Positions 11,029-23,395 of a stretch of 64,000 nucleotides of DNA are shown here, one piece after another. Source of the DNA: Amanita rubescens (Eukaryota; Basidiomycota; Agaricomycetes; Agaricales; Amanitaceae); NCBI GenBank assembly GCA_015039365.1, contig WION01000003.1:806001-870000 (forward strand), read 5' to 3'. Position 1 is the first letter of the stretch. Every line of letters starts with the position of its first letter. The translations under genes and the position numbers were made by a program. The notes below the pieces were generated by a model. The model searched no databases. It was not told where the DNA came from and saw only the letters and a list, made by a program, of their open reading frames with translations.

Positions 11029-14000
11029 CTATTTCCGCCTGGAAACACGCGTAGAATACATATTCTTGAAGTCAACCAATGCCGTAGGGGGTTGTATTGT
11101 GGATCTGGTAGCCCTTTTAGTCGCTGGCGGCCGTGCATTAAACGAAGGCGCAGGGATGGGTATTGAAGTAGTTGACGAGAGCGAAGATATTAAAGATGTT
11201 GAGGATTCAGGCGACATGACTAAGTCTGGTGTAGGAGATTTAGGGCGCCGGGCTGATGTTTCTGCGTCGTCGTCTGTATCGATGCTGCTGTCGACATGAG
11301 ACTTGGGCGGAGTCATACTGTTCTCCACATTGGTCGTTTGACTTCTCCACGCCTTCAAAATCTCATCTCGACTCTTTGTTAATTCCCATTGGTCAACAAG
11401 CTCCCATGCTCGTTTTCGAGGTGTAGATCCTGTCGGCACGTCATCTCTTATCCCGTCAGAAGTCAAAGCTTTAGTCGCGTTCCGTGTAATATCGAGCTGA
11501 GCAGAAATATTCTTCTGGTGCGACAATGTTAATTTTCTAAGATCGGTTGTCTAGAAACCATCGTAAGTTTCTGTAAAAGTTGGACACAAGCGCAACGGAC
11601 CTCTGACGCGATACTATCAGCCGCATTCTTCACGTGGCGGGTCATGTTACCGAATGCCTTAGAGAGACCTTGGTACTCAGACTGAATTCCTGACGTCAAG
11701 GCCGACGTCGTCTCCAGTCGCGCTCTCTTAGCTCGTCCATATTCTTTGAATGCTATCGCCAAAAAAGAAGATCAGGTGATTATTCTCGAGGGAAGACTGA
11801 AACGCTGACATTCGGTACATGACAAGGACATAGCCTGGGTGGAGTGGCGTATCGTGTTTGAATAGGAATCCACTGCTTCGGTGGCTGCAGCGTGCATGAC
11901 TTCCAAGTTGGAAGCAACATTTTGGCGTATTCCGTCGAGAGACTTCAGGAGCATCGTAGGTCATTGACATCAAGAGAATGTTAGGATACCCACCTTAAAG
12001 GCTGCATCTCTGGTTCTCTTATGCTCCTGTCCCTTTTCGCGTAACGACGAGTCAACGTCAAGCGCCTTGTCCCGGTTATCGGTCATAATTTGGTCATGGT
12101 TTGAGGCGAAAGCAGAGAGAGTATCCATAGCCTCGTGATTCTCATCTTGCGCAATTCCAATGGCCTGACGAAGGCTTCGGTCCCTTTCGTTCATATAATC
12201 ACCTAGCATAGACGATATTCGCTGTAGTAGATCATGCTGAGCCTTCTGAGATTTCTGTTTTTCATCGTCTAACAGTTGCAGAAGTACTTGATTTTGTTTC
12301 TTTAATCTTTCGACTTCTGCGTTGCTTACATCCTCTGTACGGGTCCTTGCCTTCTCCATCAGATGCTGCTCTGTCTCGATGAAATGTAGTGCTTTCTTTA
12401 GAATGCCTTCGGTCACGGAGGTCATAACTTTTAAGGCATTCTCAAGAGAAGTAAAGCTCTCCTTCGATAGATTTTCGATTGCGTGACGTTGCATATGTGA
12501 TGTCTCTCTCCATTTCTCGTTCCATGCAGCTGATTCTGTTTGCAGTGAAGCTATGGTTTCCTGTAGTGTACTTTGCATGGCCTGTAAAACTTTCGACTCT
12601 GCGCTGTCATGATTTTGGATCGTAGCAGTAGATTCCACCAATTTTGCCAAATGTTCCTCAACCCTGTTTGTCCGAGCGGCCAAAGATTCAATATGCTTAG
12701 TCTCAAATTCCCTAGCTTCGCGGTGTAGGCGATCGACGTGTTGCGTTGCTGAGCTAATGAAGATGGTAAGTTCTTGCGTAAGTGCATCCGTTGAAGCGGA
12801 AATGGAGTTTCCGTGTGCGGTGGCTGCCTGAGAATTGGCCGTAAGAGTGGCTTGTTTCCGCGCTGTGTAGGCACATTCAGCGTCAGGTGACAAACGGGAG
12901 GTTGACGGGTCGTACCTAGCTTCGAGAAAAGGTCAGAAATATCTTGCAAACTGCTCTTCACGATTTTGTTTAGCCCTGATGCAGCCCCATCTAGAACAAT
13001 TTCTGTATGTTGATGCGCTTTCCGTACAATCGTTTCTTCCTCAAGTGCAACTCTGACATCTCCCAATTCAGTCTTTGTGCGAGCTAAAACTTCCTTTTTT
13101 TCCTCCAATCTCTCCTTTGCCTCTTTGAGTTCCTCTTCGCGTCGCTTTAGCAGTGCAATACTTTCGTCGTACTCTTCTCTGACACTTCTCGATTCTCTTT
13201 CGACAATTGCAACCTGTTTCTTTGCCTCCGCCAGTTCCGTTGCCTGAAGTTCTTGCTCGTCACATATTTGTTTCCAATTTTCCTCGGAAAAGTAAATGCC
13301 GTTCTTCTCGCGAGTCGCCAAGATGTCAGCCTTCAGACGCTCTATTTCGGCAATATAATCTCTCAGCAGGGCATTCCGAGACATGCGCTGATTCAGCTCC
13401 GGTTTGTTGCGTATGGATTTAGCACGTAAAGCATAGTCGAGGGTGGATAACGTCTCTTCCATATTTGAACGAGCTGGTGAGATAGTTGCGATGATGCATG
13501 TCTTAGTATTGCCACCTAGAGAATCTTGCAATAATCGGGTAAGCTTAGATTCCCTGAAGAAGAGAGCACCATTAGCAGGATATTCTCAAGCAATAGGGTT
13601 CCCTCGCTTACCGATAAGGGACATGCTGTGCCTTGTCAACGAGAGCATTGATGACCCTTCCAAGAGTGAGAAGACTTTGGTTGATCATTCCTGCCTCTCG
13701 AGCACGCTTATTCTCTGCGCCTGATCTGCCAATATTTTCTGAACCAGCAAGATCAACAAGGTTAAGCTTTCCAACCCTCAGAAGATCGTCCCCGATAGAT
13801 GAAGTCTCTTTCGTATGGACAGTGATGGAGAAAACAGAGTGCGATCGACTGGAATGATCATTGAACTTGGTGGCCGCGATTTGCCGCCGAAGACTGCCTT
13901 TGGTCAACAGCGCCAGGGCGTCTCGAGAGTCCTTTACGGCTATTTCTTCCAATCCCTGGATAAAAACGCCTTTTTTGTTGGCATCGTCGAAAATTCTGAG

Positions 14001-14814
14001 CGTGCTCTCTTGACCTTTCATGTTGTCCTTGATTCCTGCACCCATTGGTTGGGTGCTACCAGAGGGCGCTTGCAATTCATTAGCAAGCAGATCACGAAGT
14101 TCCTCATTATATAATTCCACATATGATATCTTTACGCTATAATCCACTCCCGATTTTTCGAGCTGGTGGAATAAGCGAAACAACGCGCGGGGTATCATTC
14201 CTGCATTGGGTGAGGGGTTACCCATCGGAGTGGGCGTCAAATTGCCCTGCATTGTGTATCTGTGCTATGCTGAGAGCGTATGTGAAAGCAGACGTTTTGC
14301 CTTACGTTTTGCCTGTGCCCGTCTGTCCATAAGCAAAGAGGGTGCAATTATATCCCAAAAGAACCTCTTCAAGCATCGGGTGGACGACGTCGTGATAAAG
14401 CATAGCTTGGTCTGCCTCAGGACCAAAAACCGTGTCAAAGTTGTATTTCCGAGTGGGTGGTAACTGCACGATGCCTAAACTGGAAACGGGGGCTGCAGCT
14501 TCGATAATTAATTCTTTGCTCTTGGCTCCAGTCGAAGTAACGATAATCGGCGAATTATCTTGAATTTCGCGCTCTGACCGTCGACGGCTGCGGATAACCA
14601 CCTGTATATTCGCCTCAAAGTCATTTTCAGCGGTTGAAGATTTATTGAGCCTCTGTGCTGTGTGACTTTGTTCTGGCCGAGAAGGCTGCCCTTCATCAAC
14701 AAATTGTGTGGGTGCGGCTGTTCTCGATAACGTTTGGCGTGGTTTGATAGGTTGCGCGTTGGACGAGCTAGCGATTGGTTTCGCTACTCGTGATGGTGGC
14801 CGGCGAGTAGCCAT
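11029..14814 (-). CDS. bimC: Kinesin-5 (BimC/Cut7/Eg5) mitotic motor
   Basis: Kinesin-5 is a plus-end-directed homotetrameric motor that cross-links and slides antiparallel spindle microtubules. The motor domain begins about residue 70 ([16 protein letters not shown]). It carries the P-loop [10 protein letters not shown] near 14310, switch I SSRSHS near 13840, switch II DLAGSE near 13755 and a neck ending in [20 protein letters not shown] long coiled-coil stalk follows ([20 protein letters not shown] onward). The tail holds the diagnostic BimC box, [14 protein letters not shown] near 11420, a likely Cdk1 target site because that Thr-Pro is the conserved one in the family. The protein ends STRVSRRK. 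I chose the ATG at 14814; an in-frame upstream ATG at 14880 would add 22 residues. A 114 bp divergent spacer separates it from ELF1. Confidence 0.95.
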
Positions 14815-14928
14815 GAAGACGGACAGGGAAGAGTCAACAAAGGCGCGCTCATCATGTGACCGCTTTTGCACCGCCACCACGTGCTGTCCTGCAATTTAGC
14901 GCCACAATACCCTCGTCGAACGACACAA
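14815..14928. promoter_or_regulatory. Divergent kinesin-5/ELF1 promoter region
   Basis: The 114 bp between the kinesin-5 and ELF1 start codons must serve both genes. It includes a GCCACAATACC stretch near 14901, but I cannot assign a specific factor site. Confidence 0.45.
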
Positions 14929-15361
14929 ATGGGCAAACGAAAAAAGTCGTCAAGAAAACCGGCCCCTACCAGGCAAAAAGTCCCATTGGGTATGTTCACT
15001 CTACTTAATCCTTGAAGCAAAGTCTTATATCAAACAGACACGGCGTTCACGTGCCTCTTCTGTCATCACGAGAAGTCGGTCTCCGTGAGACTCGACAGGA
15101 AAGAGGGTGTTGCGCAGCTAGTGTGCCGCGTATGTGATCAACGATATCAGAGCAGAGTGAACCGTGGGTGATTTGACTTGCTGATAGATGCTGGGTGTTC
15201 ATATTGTTTAAGATCTTACGGAACCGATTGACATTTACTCGGAATGGATCGATGCTGCAGATGCTGCGCAGAGGGAGGAACATGGAACGAGGCGACCGAC
15301 GACGTACCGTCTAGTCGAGCAGCTCCAGGCTCCAGCATTGGGTGACAGCGACGAAGAGTGA
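14929..15361 (+). CDS. ELF1: Transcription elongation factor ELF1 (Zn-ribbon)
   Basis: Elf1 is a small conserved zinc-ribbon factor that travels with RNA polymerase II and helps it pass nucleosomes. The start [20 protein letters not shown] is the family's basic N-terminal tail. Two introns (donors GTATGTTC near 14990 and GTGGGTGA near 15165) are removed to give [20 protein letters not shown], then [20 protein letters not shown] and [15 protein letters not shown]. The four zinc ligands are the CLFC and CRVC pairs. Both splice junctions restore conserved text exactly (P-L-D-T-A and V-N-H-L-T). The C-terminus is short and acidic (GDSDEE), as in fungal members. It lies between two kinesin genes. 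Confidence 0.95.
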
Positions 15362-15503
15362 GGATATAGCAGCACTAAAACTTATAACATGTAATTCGGT
15401 AGTCATAATAGTTGTCGCGGTAACAAATGCAAACACGTTTGAGGCAACAGTTATACCACTATCATACCCTTCTGCTGTCTCGGCCGTTCCTTCCATATCG
15501 CTC

Positions 15504-18500
15504 ATGGCAAGCTCAACGAATATCAAAGTTGTCTGTCGGTACGCTACAACCCCTCTCCTGACTTCCTTACCTCATCGTCGCCCTTGTAAGCTTCCGACCA
15601 CCCAATGCCATCGAATTACGCGAAGGCGGTGAGATCGTGGTGTCTTTCGACGAGAATTGGCAAACTGTGCAAATGAAATCGGCGCAATTGGCGTCAGGTC
15701 CTGAGAGGGATGGTTTCACGTTTGACAGAGTATTTCCAATGGGAACCAAGCAACAAGAGGTTTTCGACTATGGAGTTAAAGAGTAAGCTTCCCGAAATGC
15801 AATCTCGATTGTTGGTTGACCTTGTTGCGCAAGGATTGTAAAGGGTAGGTTTACTCGTGGTCCTTTGCGGAAGCACAGTTTGTCACGGATGATGTTCAGA
15901 TGTCTTGGATGGATACAACGGCACTGTTTTTGCATACGGTCAAACCGGAAGTGGAAAGACGTTCACGATGATGGTAATGTGGCGAGCAATATTTTTGGGT
16001 TATTGACACTCATATTTATGCAGGGCGCAGATATAGATTCAGACGAACTGAAGGGCATTATCCCTCGCATTACGGAACAAATTTTTCAATCTATAGTAGA
16101 GAGCGACCAGCACCTAGAATACCTTGTCAAAGTGTCTTATATGGAGATCTACTTAGAGAGAATTAGAGATCTTCTTGCACGTACGTCTTGCAAATCTACC
16201 CAGACGGGCTAATCATACATCGCTTTTTTAGCTCAAAATGACAATTTGCAAGTCCACGAGGAGAAATCCAGAGGGGTATACGTTAAGAATCTTTCTGACT
16301 ACTATGTCAGCAGTGCAAGAGAAGTTTATGAAATTATGCGTACAGGAGGCGCTGCCCGAGTTGTGTCGTCGACCAGTAGGTCCTTGCGCTCACATATATT
16401 GACGGATTTATTTAACCACGACACTCCCTTAGATATGAATGCCGAATCGTCTCGTTCGCATTCTATTTTCCTCATTGCAATTCAACAACGGAACACTGAA
16501 ACTGGGGCTCAGAAAACAGGTAATCTGTATCTAGTTGATTTGGCTGGGTCAGAAAAGGTTGGGAAAACTGGTGCATCAGGGCAAACTCTAGAGGAGGCGA
16601 AGAAAATAAACAAATCTCTGTCTGCACTTGGAATGGTTATAAACGCCCTAACAGAAAAGGTACGAAGCTCTCTCTAAGTGTGTCAATTTGCTTTATCCAC
16701 TCTTATCCAGGCCAAACATATTCCTTATCGAGACTCGAAGCTCACTCGCATTTTGCAAGAGTCCCTTGGTGGAAATTCCCGTACGACGTTGATAATCAAC
16801 TGCTCTCCTTCATCATACAATGAAGCGGAGACATTATCAACACTAAGGTTTGGCATACGTGCCAAGTCAATCAAGAACACCGCTCGTGTCAACCAAGAGC
16901 TGTCTCCATTGGAGCTGAAAGGTTTGTTGCAGAAGGCGCAATTAGCGAACACGTCATACCAGAAGCACATAGCTGCTCTTGAGGCCGAGTTGGCAATATG
17001 GCGATCTGGCGGTCACGTAGATCAGGCTGATTGGGCGACCTCTGGCAAAGCGACGGACTCTGCAGTTGCATCTTCTGCGAAGAAATCTACCGTGTCTTCT
17101 ATAGCTTCTACGCCTGCACCGAGCTCACGTAGTATGACTCCTGTGAACCCCGCTATAGAAGGTCTTCGAGAATTAGACAGTCGACCACAAACGCCGACGG
17201 TTGTCGGATTAGAGAAAGATGAACGCGAGGAGTTTTTAAGGCGAGAGAACGAACTCAGTGATCAATTAGCGGAGAGAGAGAGTGCTTTGACAACAGCCGA
17301 GAAGCTGATCAAGGAACTCAAAGAAGAGCTGGCATTCATAAAGGAGCAAGAGGCGGCCATTAATAAGGTCAGAACTAGCTTCAGATGTGCTATGTGACAA
17401 TATTAACCTTGTGTGCCATAGGAAAATAAAGCGATGTCCTCCTCCTTGAACGAGTTGCGGCTTCAGGTCGAACGCTTAACTTATGATAATAAAGAGGGAT
17501 TAATTTCCATTGACATCCTCAAGGAGCAGAATCACGACCTGAAGGATGAACTCGAAAAGCTCAAGTCCGCCCTTGCCGATACGGAGGCCGCCAAGTCCGA
17601 TGCTTCTCAAGAAGACAAGGAGAAACGCAAACAAGAAAAGATGGCGCTAATGATGGCCGAATTCGACGCGGTATGTTACGTGTAGCTCAAAAACGCCGGT
17701 CGTCAATTGATACCTTCTTTCGTTGTAGCAAGGTGCTTTTTCCGAGAGGGACGAACAATTACGACAGCTCGTCTTGAAATTGGAAAATATGGAAACGCCC
17801 GAGTTGTTAACTTCAGAAGATGTGATTGCTATTAGGAGGCAGCTAGTTGATGGGCAGCACGTCCTGAAAGAGACCTCTGACAAACTTAGGCAGTTGCAGA
17901 AGGAACAGGAAGTGATGGTCCGGAAGAAAGACGAGGTTGAGGCCCGCTTCACGACTCTGGAAGTCGAATATGAGGAACTCCTCGGTTAGTGATACCCTCA
18001 AACTTAGTACGTCGGATCACTGATAATATTACAGAAAGAGGAGACAGAGCGGAAGCAGTTGCGGATCTTAAGGCATAATGAATCCCAATCAGGTGGAAGC
18101 AAATGGCTGACATCTTTTTTCATAGGATAAGCTTGAGGCGCAATATGCGGCTAAACGAGATGCTCAGCTAAGCGAAATTGCCGACCTGAGGCAACAGCTG
18201 GAACTCAAGGCCAGTGAAGCGCGTAGTCTGAACGCGACCATTGAAAGCTTGAAAAGTGTCAATGAAGAATTGAAGGTGCTAGCAGTAGCATTTAAACCGA
18301 GGCTATTTCTCTAACAAAAATCGAATTTTGCAGAGGGCGTTTGCCGTGACATCGGCTGGAATAGAAGGTGGCAAGAGTCTTGCGGAGAGTGCTCAGGACC
18401 TGGAACGCGCTCGCAAAGCTATATCTGTACAGCTTGCGGAGTTTGATGGCGTCAAAAAGTCTTTGATGCGAGATCTGCAAAACCGCTGTGAGAAAGTCTG

Positions 18501-19299
18501 TCTTTCCCCTGGAATTTAGTCGCACCATATCAATTATCAATTTTAGGTGGTGGAACTGGAGATACAGCTTGACGAAATCAAGGAACAATACAATAACGTT
18601 ATACGCAATAGCAACAGCAAGGCGCAGCAGAAGAAGATGGCGTTCCTGGAACGTAACTTAGAACAGCTTACGCTGGTGCAGAAACAAGTGGGTAGTCATT
18701 ATTGCGTTCCTCGTCGTGTCGTTGACCTGGCATATAGCTTGTTGACCAGAACACAGCCTTGAAAAAAGAGGCTGGCATAGCTGAACGCAAGTTACTCGCT
18801 CGCAATGAGCGGATACAGAACTTGGAGACACTCTTACAAGACGCTGACCGCAGACTCTCTATGCAAAATCAGAAGTTTGAAGCTCAATTGCAAGCAGTCA
18901 AGGAGCGTCTAGATCAAGCGCGAGGTACGTAAGAATAAAGCGTCACTGTCCTCCCAGCTCAATCCCATGGATTTGCAGCGCAAAAGGCTGCGGCTGCATC
19001 ACCCCTGAGCTTCGGACGAATTGCGAAGCCATTACGAGGGGGAGGAGGGTCTCAACAACCGCCCATCGGAGCTACAACAAGCATAACGTCAAGTGGGTCG
19101 AATGCCAATCCCTTGTCAAGGATCCAGAACGAGGAGGGAGGGTGAGCACCCTTCATTTTTGATCGTGTGACTTGAGCGCTAAACCAAACTCGTAACGCCT
19201 ACTATTAGATCCGGTAAGTCAGATCGCAGTTGTAAGAGAAAAAGGAACTAATATTATATGTCAGCCAAGCGCGCATCCTGGTTCTTCTCTTCGCGATAA
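15504..19299 (+). CDS. KHC: Conventional kinesin heavy chain (kinesin-1)
   Basis: Fungal kinesin-1 is the fast plus-end-directed transporter of vesicles, nuclei and dynein. The N-terminus is [20 protein letters not shown] after splicing the first intron. The motor carries the P-loop [14 protein letters not shown] near 15935, switch I SSRSHS near 16450 and switch [17 protein letters not shown] near 16540. The neck and stalk form long heptad coiled coils from about 17200 to 18930. The tail contains the autoinhibitory IAK motif in [13 protein letters not shown] near 19015. The last coding bases use a 5-nt exon at 19209-19213 flanked by good GT/AG sites, giving [12 protein letters not shown] before TAA at 19297-19299. 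An intron at about 16374-16430 is a multiple of three without stops, so raw translation would insert 19 residues just before switch I. The ATG at 15504 is 142 bp after the ELF1 stop. Confidence 0.95.
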
Positions 19300-20015
19300 C
19301 GCGCCGCGTACACACCAGTTCGATTCTTTTTCCTGCATACCTATTGTATCTTTCGCATAGCATCTATCAATTGTGTCATGATAATCATTAGAATTGGTTT
19401 GCGTACAGGGCCGGCGCGGGCGCGCGAAAGCATGGCTCAGGTTTGCGGCTAGATGTAATGAGGAAAAAAAAATGAAGAGGCGAATTACGTGGATCGGTAA
19501 TAAGGGTTGTGTAAAGAGCTTACGTCAGTGTCCTGTCGGCCTGCGGCGCGGGGACCTGAAAGGCAACCGAAAATGGAAGGTGGCGAGAACTATAACTCAT
19601 TTGATCCCGTTGAAACACGGATAATCTTTTTATATTCGCGTATTGCCTCCGTTTACTTGTTTAATTCCGCGTTCCTCTGCTAGCCTTGCCAATGCGTCTT
19701 TAGTCTAAGGGTCTCCCCGTTTGTTTTCCTCCCAAATTTGAGCTATCCAAGCTTCTTTCGCTCCTTATCCCTCTCGGTCTCATTTTTCTCCCTTTGTCAT
19801 AATTTTTGTCGTTTACCCCACTAGTCATGTAAGTCGCGTCATTCTTTAACCTGCTCTTGTTCCTACTGTCATATTATTTACTGACTCCATTCCCAGCTAT
19901 ATAGTACTTTCTCAGCGCTTACCATCCTATATAATTTCTTCGTCGGTGAGCCCGCTATTTCTAAGAATATCCATGTGTTGTCTTCATGTTCAACATTCTA
20001 GTTTTCTGTTAGTCA
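19300..20015 (+). promoter_or_regulatory. Promoter and spliced 5' leader of the PUF gene
   Basis: This 716 bp gap holds the kinesin-1 3' end and the long leader of the downstream PUF gene. A GC-rich patch lies near 19405-19435 and a pyrimidine-rich tract at 19690-19820. Two likely leader introns are visible: 19829-19896 (GTAAGTCG to TTCCCAG) and 19946-20001 (GTGAGCCC to TTCTAG). Both would remove upstream ATGs: one straddles the first donor as ATG-TAA, and others lie inside the second intron. This suggests splicing-dependent control of upstream ORFs. I do not support an ORF at 19394-19624. Confidence 0.5.
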
Positions 20016-23000
20016 ATGTCTGCCGTCTCTTCCCGCAAGCCATCAGGGTCGTCCACGCGTTCTCGGGCCCATTCGCCTTCAGATTCTCCAAGCAATGTAA
20101 GATATGGTTCTTCTGCATACTATTCAATGCCAAATTCTCTTTGCAGAGAAATTTGAATCTAGGTCCAGCGGGAAGTATGTACGCGGCGAGTATGGCCCCA
20201 ACCAATAGCATTAAGGGCCTTAACTCGGGATGGCAGGCTAGTCATATAGTCACTGGTATTGCATGTTTCTAAATCTCATCGTAGGTTTGGAATGCGAATA
20301 CGTCCTCAAGAAGAAACGCGTCGGTATCCTCTGCGGCCAGCGGTAACGATCTCTCGCCATCCCAGAGCGATAATACCAACTACCGTAACTTGAGCGACAG
20401 TTGGACAACATCGAGGCCAACGAGTGCAACATGGGACGACATGGGCGACAGCGCTCCAAAAATGGAGTTCTCTCAATTGGTAAGCTTGCAATTGTTATTC
20501 CTCAGGGACATTACTAGAACCACGCGCATGGAGGACCCCCATTCGCAACTCAATTATGCAAGATCCAGGCAAGCAACAATCACTCAAGCTGTTGTCTATA
20601 CTGGTCCTCGGGTTGTATGTATCAAATAGGCAACAAGTTTACTGTTTTTACTCATGAAGTCTGTCAGGACGACAGGTCTAAAAATGGACGTTTCTCACCG
20701 CAACGATATGACAACATCGGCAAAGACTCAGGCAACGCTCGCTTTAATGCTGATTCTCCCACAAGAGGATACAACAGTTATTCTGGTCAGCACTCGGCGT
20801 TGCAAGGAGCGGTGCCCAGTGCAAACTTTGAATCGCTGCAAAGCACCTCTGTGGTGAATGATGAACTTTCTTCAGCGCTACGCGGTATGGCCGTTGAAGA
20901 CGAATTTAGCGTTCAAAGCCGTCAGCAAGCTTCGCAGACTTTGTCCGCTTCACATCCACGTGCACCGCCTATGCATCAGCCACGAGGGCCATATAGCGGC
21001 TATGCCCAAACTGATTTAGTCCTTATTATTCGGTGCCGTCCGGTCGTGAGTATATTGAATATTCCTACAGCTATGAGACATCGCGTGCGGCACCTGACTT
21101 GTCCGTGTACGCATCGCCCGCTCTGAGCAATGCAGCGTCTGCAAATATATATACGGGCGTTTCTCCTCCGGCTCTGCATCATCTGAATACAATAGCTGAT
21201 ATGCATCGTCAACAAGCTGGATTATTTTACGATTACATTCCCGGAGCGCGACCCCATGGTTCTCAGTATTTCTATCCTCATCATCAGCCCGTAATGTATC
21301 CACCGACTCATTCACCTATTATCAACCCCCAATTGAGCTCGCCTAATCAAGGAGCGATAATCGATAAAAAGCGGGACCTGCAGGTATGGATTAAAATTTC
21401 TTTCAGGTTATTTATCATTGCTGATGTGAACGTGCAGTATCCTATGCAACAGCAAATCAATGCTACTAATCTATTATACAATGCAATAAGGTCGTCGCCA
21501 TCACCGCACCAAGCTTTTATGAACCTAGAGTATGGTATGCAATTACCAATGATGCTACCTTATGGACATGGCCCTTTGCATATGTATCCGCAAGGTATCC
21601 GTGGTGGCAGACGCGACGGCGATCCATCTTCAACCCTGCGCAGTGCGCTCCTGGACGAGTTCCGGGCTAATAAATCCAAGAAATGGGAACTGCGGGTCAG
21701 CATACTTTTATCATGTGCATTTATGTCCGTTGATGATCGCCGCAGGATATATTTGGTTATATCGTAGAATTCAGCGGTGATCAACATGGTTCGCGTTTCA
21801 TACAACAGAAATTGGAAACGGCAACTAGCGAGGAAAAACAATTTGTTTTCGATGAGATTGTTCCGGACAATGCCCTGCAGCTTATTCAGGACGTTTTCGG
21901 CAATTATGTGAGTGATTGTTCAGTAGAGTGGTCGCATACTGAAATTCGACATGACAGGTCATACAGAAATTGTTTGAGCATGGGACGCAGGTGCAAAAGA
22001 CTATACTAGCAAACACAATGGAGGGACGCTTGCTTGGCTTGTCTCTGCAGATGTACGGCTGTCGGGTTGTACAGAAGGTGAGTTGGTACTGGTGCCAAGT
22101 ACTCAATTTGACTAATGTATACATAGGCCATCGAGTTTGTCTTGCCTGATCAACAAGGCGCCATCGTCAAGGAGTTAGATCCTCATGTCCTAAAATGTGT
22201 CAAGGATTCTAATGGCAATCATGTAAGAACCTTCAGAAGACTCGCGGAACACGCAACTGAATGCGGCGGCAGGTTATCCAAAAGTTGGTTGAACGCGTCT
22301 CTCCTGAGCGACTAGGTTTTGTCTGCATGTTCCGTGGTAACGTCTACGAATTGGCTACACATCCTTATGGGTGTCGCGTTCTACAACGGTGCCTTGAACA
22401 CCTCCCCGAGGAACATACACGTCCTTTACTCGACGAATTGCATAGCTATACAAACAGTTTGATGCAAGACCAATTTGGGGTATGGTCGCATGCTATTGCC
22501 ACTGCTCGTGACTTCACCGGTGTGCCAGAATTACGTCGTTCAGTTTGTTATAGAGCATGGGAAGCCGAGCGACAAAATACTGGTTCTCGACCGATTGAAA
22601 GGTAACATGCTGAAAATGGCTCAGCACAAGTTTGCGTCCAATGTTTGCGAAAAAGCCCTTGTGTGCGCGGACTCCGAAAACCGGCGACGTTTACTTCATG
22701 AAATCATGACACCAAAGCCAGACGGAGTGACGCCCGTTGCCGACATGATGAAAGACCAGTTCGCAAGTGAGTTTTATAACTTAATCCGTCACTGGAGTCT
22801 TTGTTGATATATGCCCAGATTATGTTCTCCAGCGTGCACTCATTGTCGCGGAAGGCGAAGACAAGGACGCTCTGTATAGCTTGGTCCGGCCACAGTTGAT
22901 AGCCATGAGAAGGTTTTCGAACGCCTATAACAAACACTTGGGATCCAGTACGTGAGGGAGGCACTATTTGACGATTGGAAGACTGAACATTCATTTAGTT

Positions 23001-23081
23001 GAGCGTCTGCTCGAAAAGTATCCCCATCTTCCATCAGATCATTCTACCTGTGAATTTGTTTCGTCAGAAATTATTCGATAA
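20016..23081 (+). CDS. Pumilio-family RNA-binding protein (PUF)
   Basis: PUF proteins bind UGUR elements in mRNA 3' UTRs and control decay or translation. The protein begins [20 protein letters not shown] and has a long Ser/Asn/Pro/Tyr-rich, probably disordered N-terminal region. The PUF domain starts at about 21640 with [20 protein letters not shown] and ends near 23060. Repeat signatures are visible across spliced exons: [70 protein letters not shown] and [10 protein letters not shown], which makes the usual eight. Their recognition residues (SR-Q, NY-Q, CR-Q, NH-Q, CR-Q, NY-Q, SN-E, NY-Q) match the classical Pumilio/Puf3 pattern, so a UGUANAUA-type target is expected by inference. The intron at 20237-20284 appears to start with GC. 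Confidence 0.92.
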
Positions 23082-23395
23082 TCCGTCAACGTAAGAGGAA
23101 TTCATATTTTATACTGCACAGTCTACTCGTAATAAGCATTTATCATTGGGATTGGATATACCTACCATATCTACTCGTGTTCTGCTCGCTGTCGATAGTC
23201 ATCGTTAGCTCTTGATATCCGTACGAAGCTTTTAGTTATTGCGTATATTCACTTACCCTAGTTTCATCCATTGCTTTTCCAAGTGGAATACGGCATGCTA
23301 TGTGACGTGTCGCGGCAGCAAAGCAGACCAAATATTGGAAAAGTGTTCCACACTCATCCCATTCTGAGTCTGAGCGCCCATATACCTACCATCTC
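23082..23395. other. Spacer between the PUF gene and SEC16
   Basis: This 314 bp interval carries the PUF 3' UTR and the SEC16 promoter and leader. It is AT-rich, and I see no ORF, RNA gene or repeat in it. Confidence 0.5.

Noticed and set aside
12551..13531. Single long exon reading continuing past the kinesin-5 stalk into unrelated sequence
   Set aside because: The frame past about 12905 is not heptad coiled coil. An intron switches to the frame that continues the stalk.
19394..19624. A 76-codon Arg-rich frame before the PUF gene
   Set aside because: It lies in a GC-rich leader or promoter region and shows no conserved motif.
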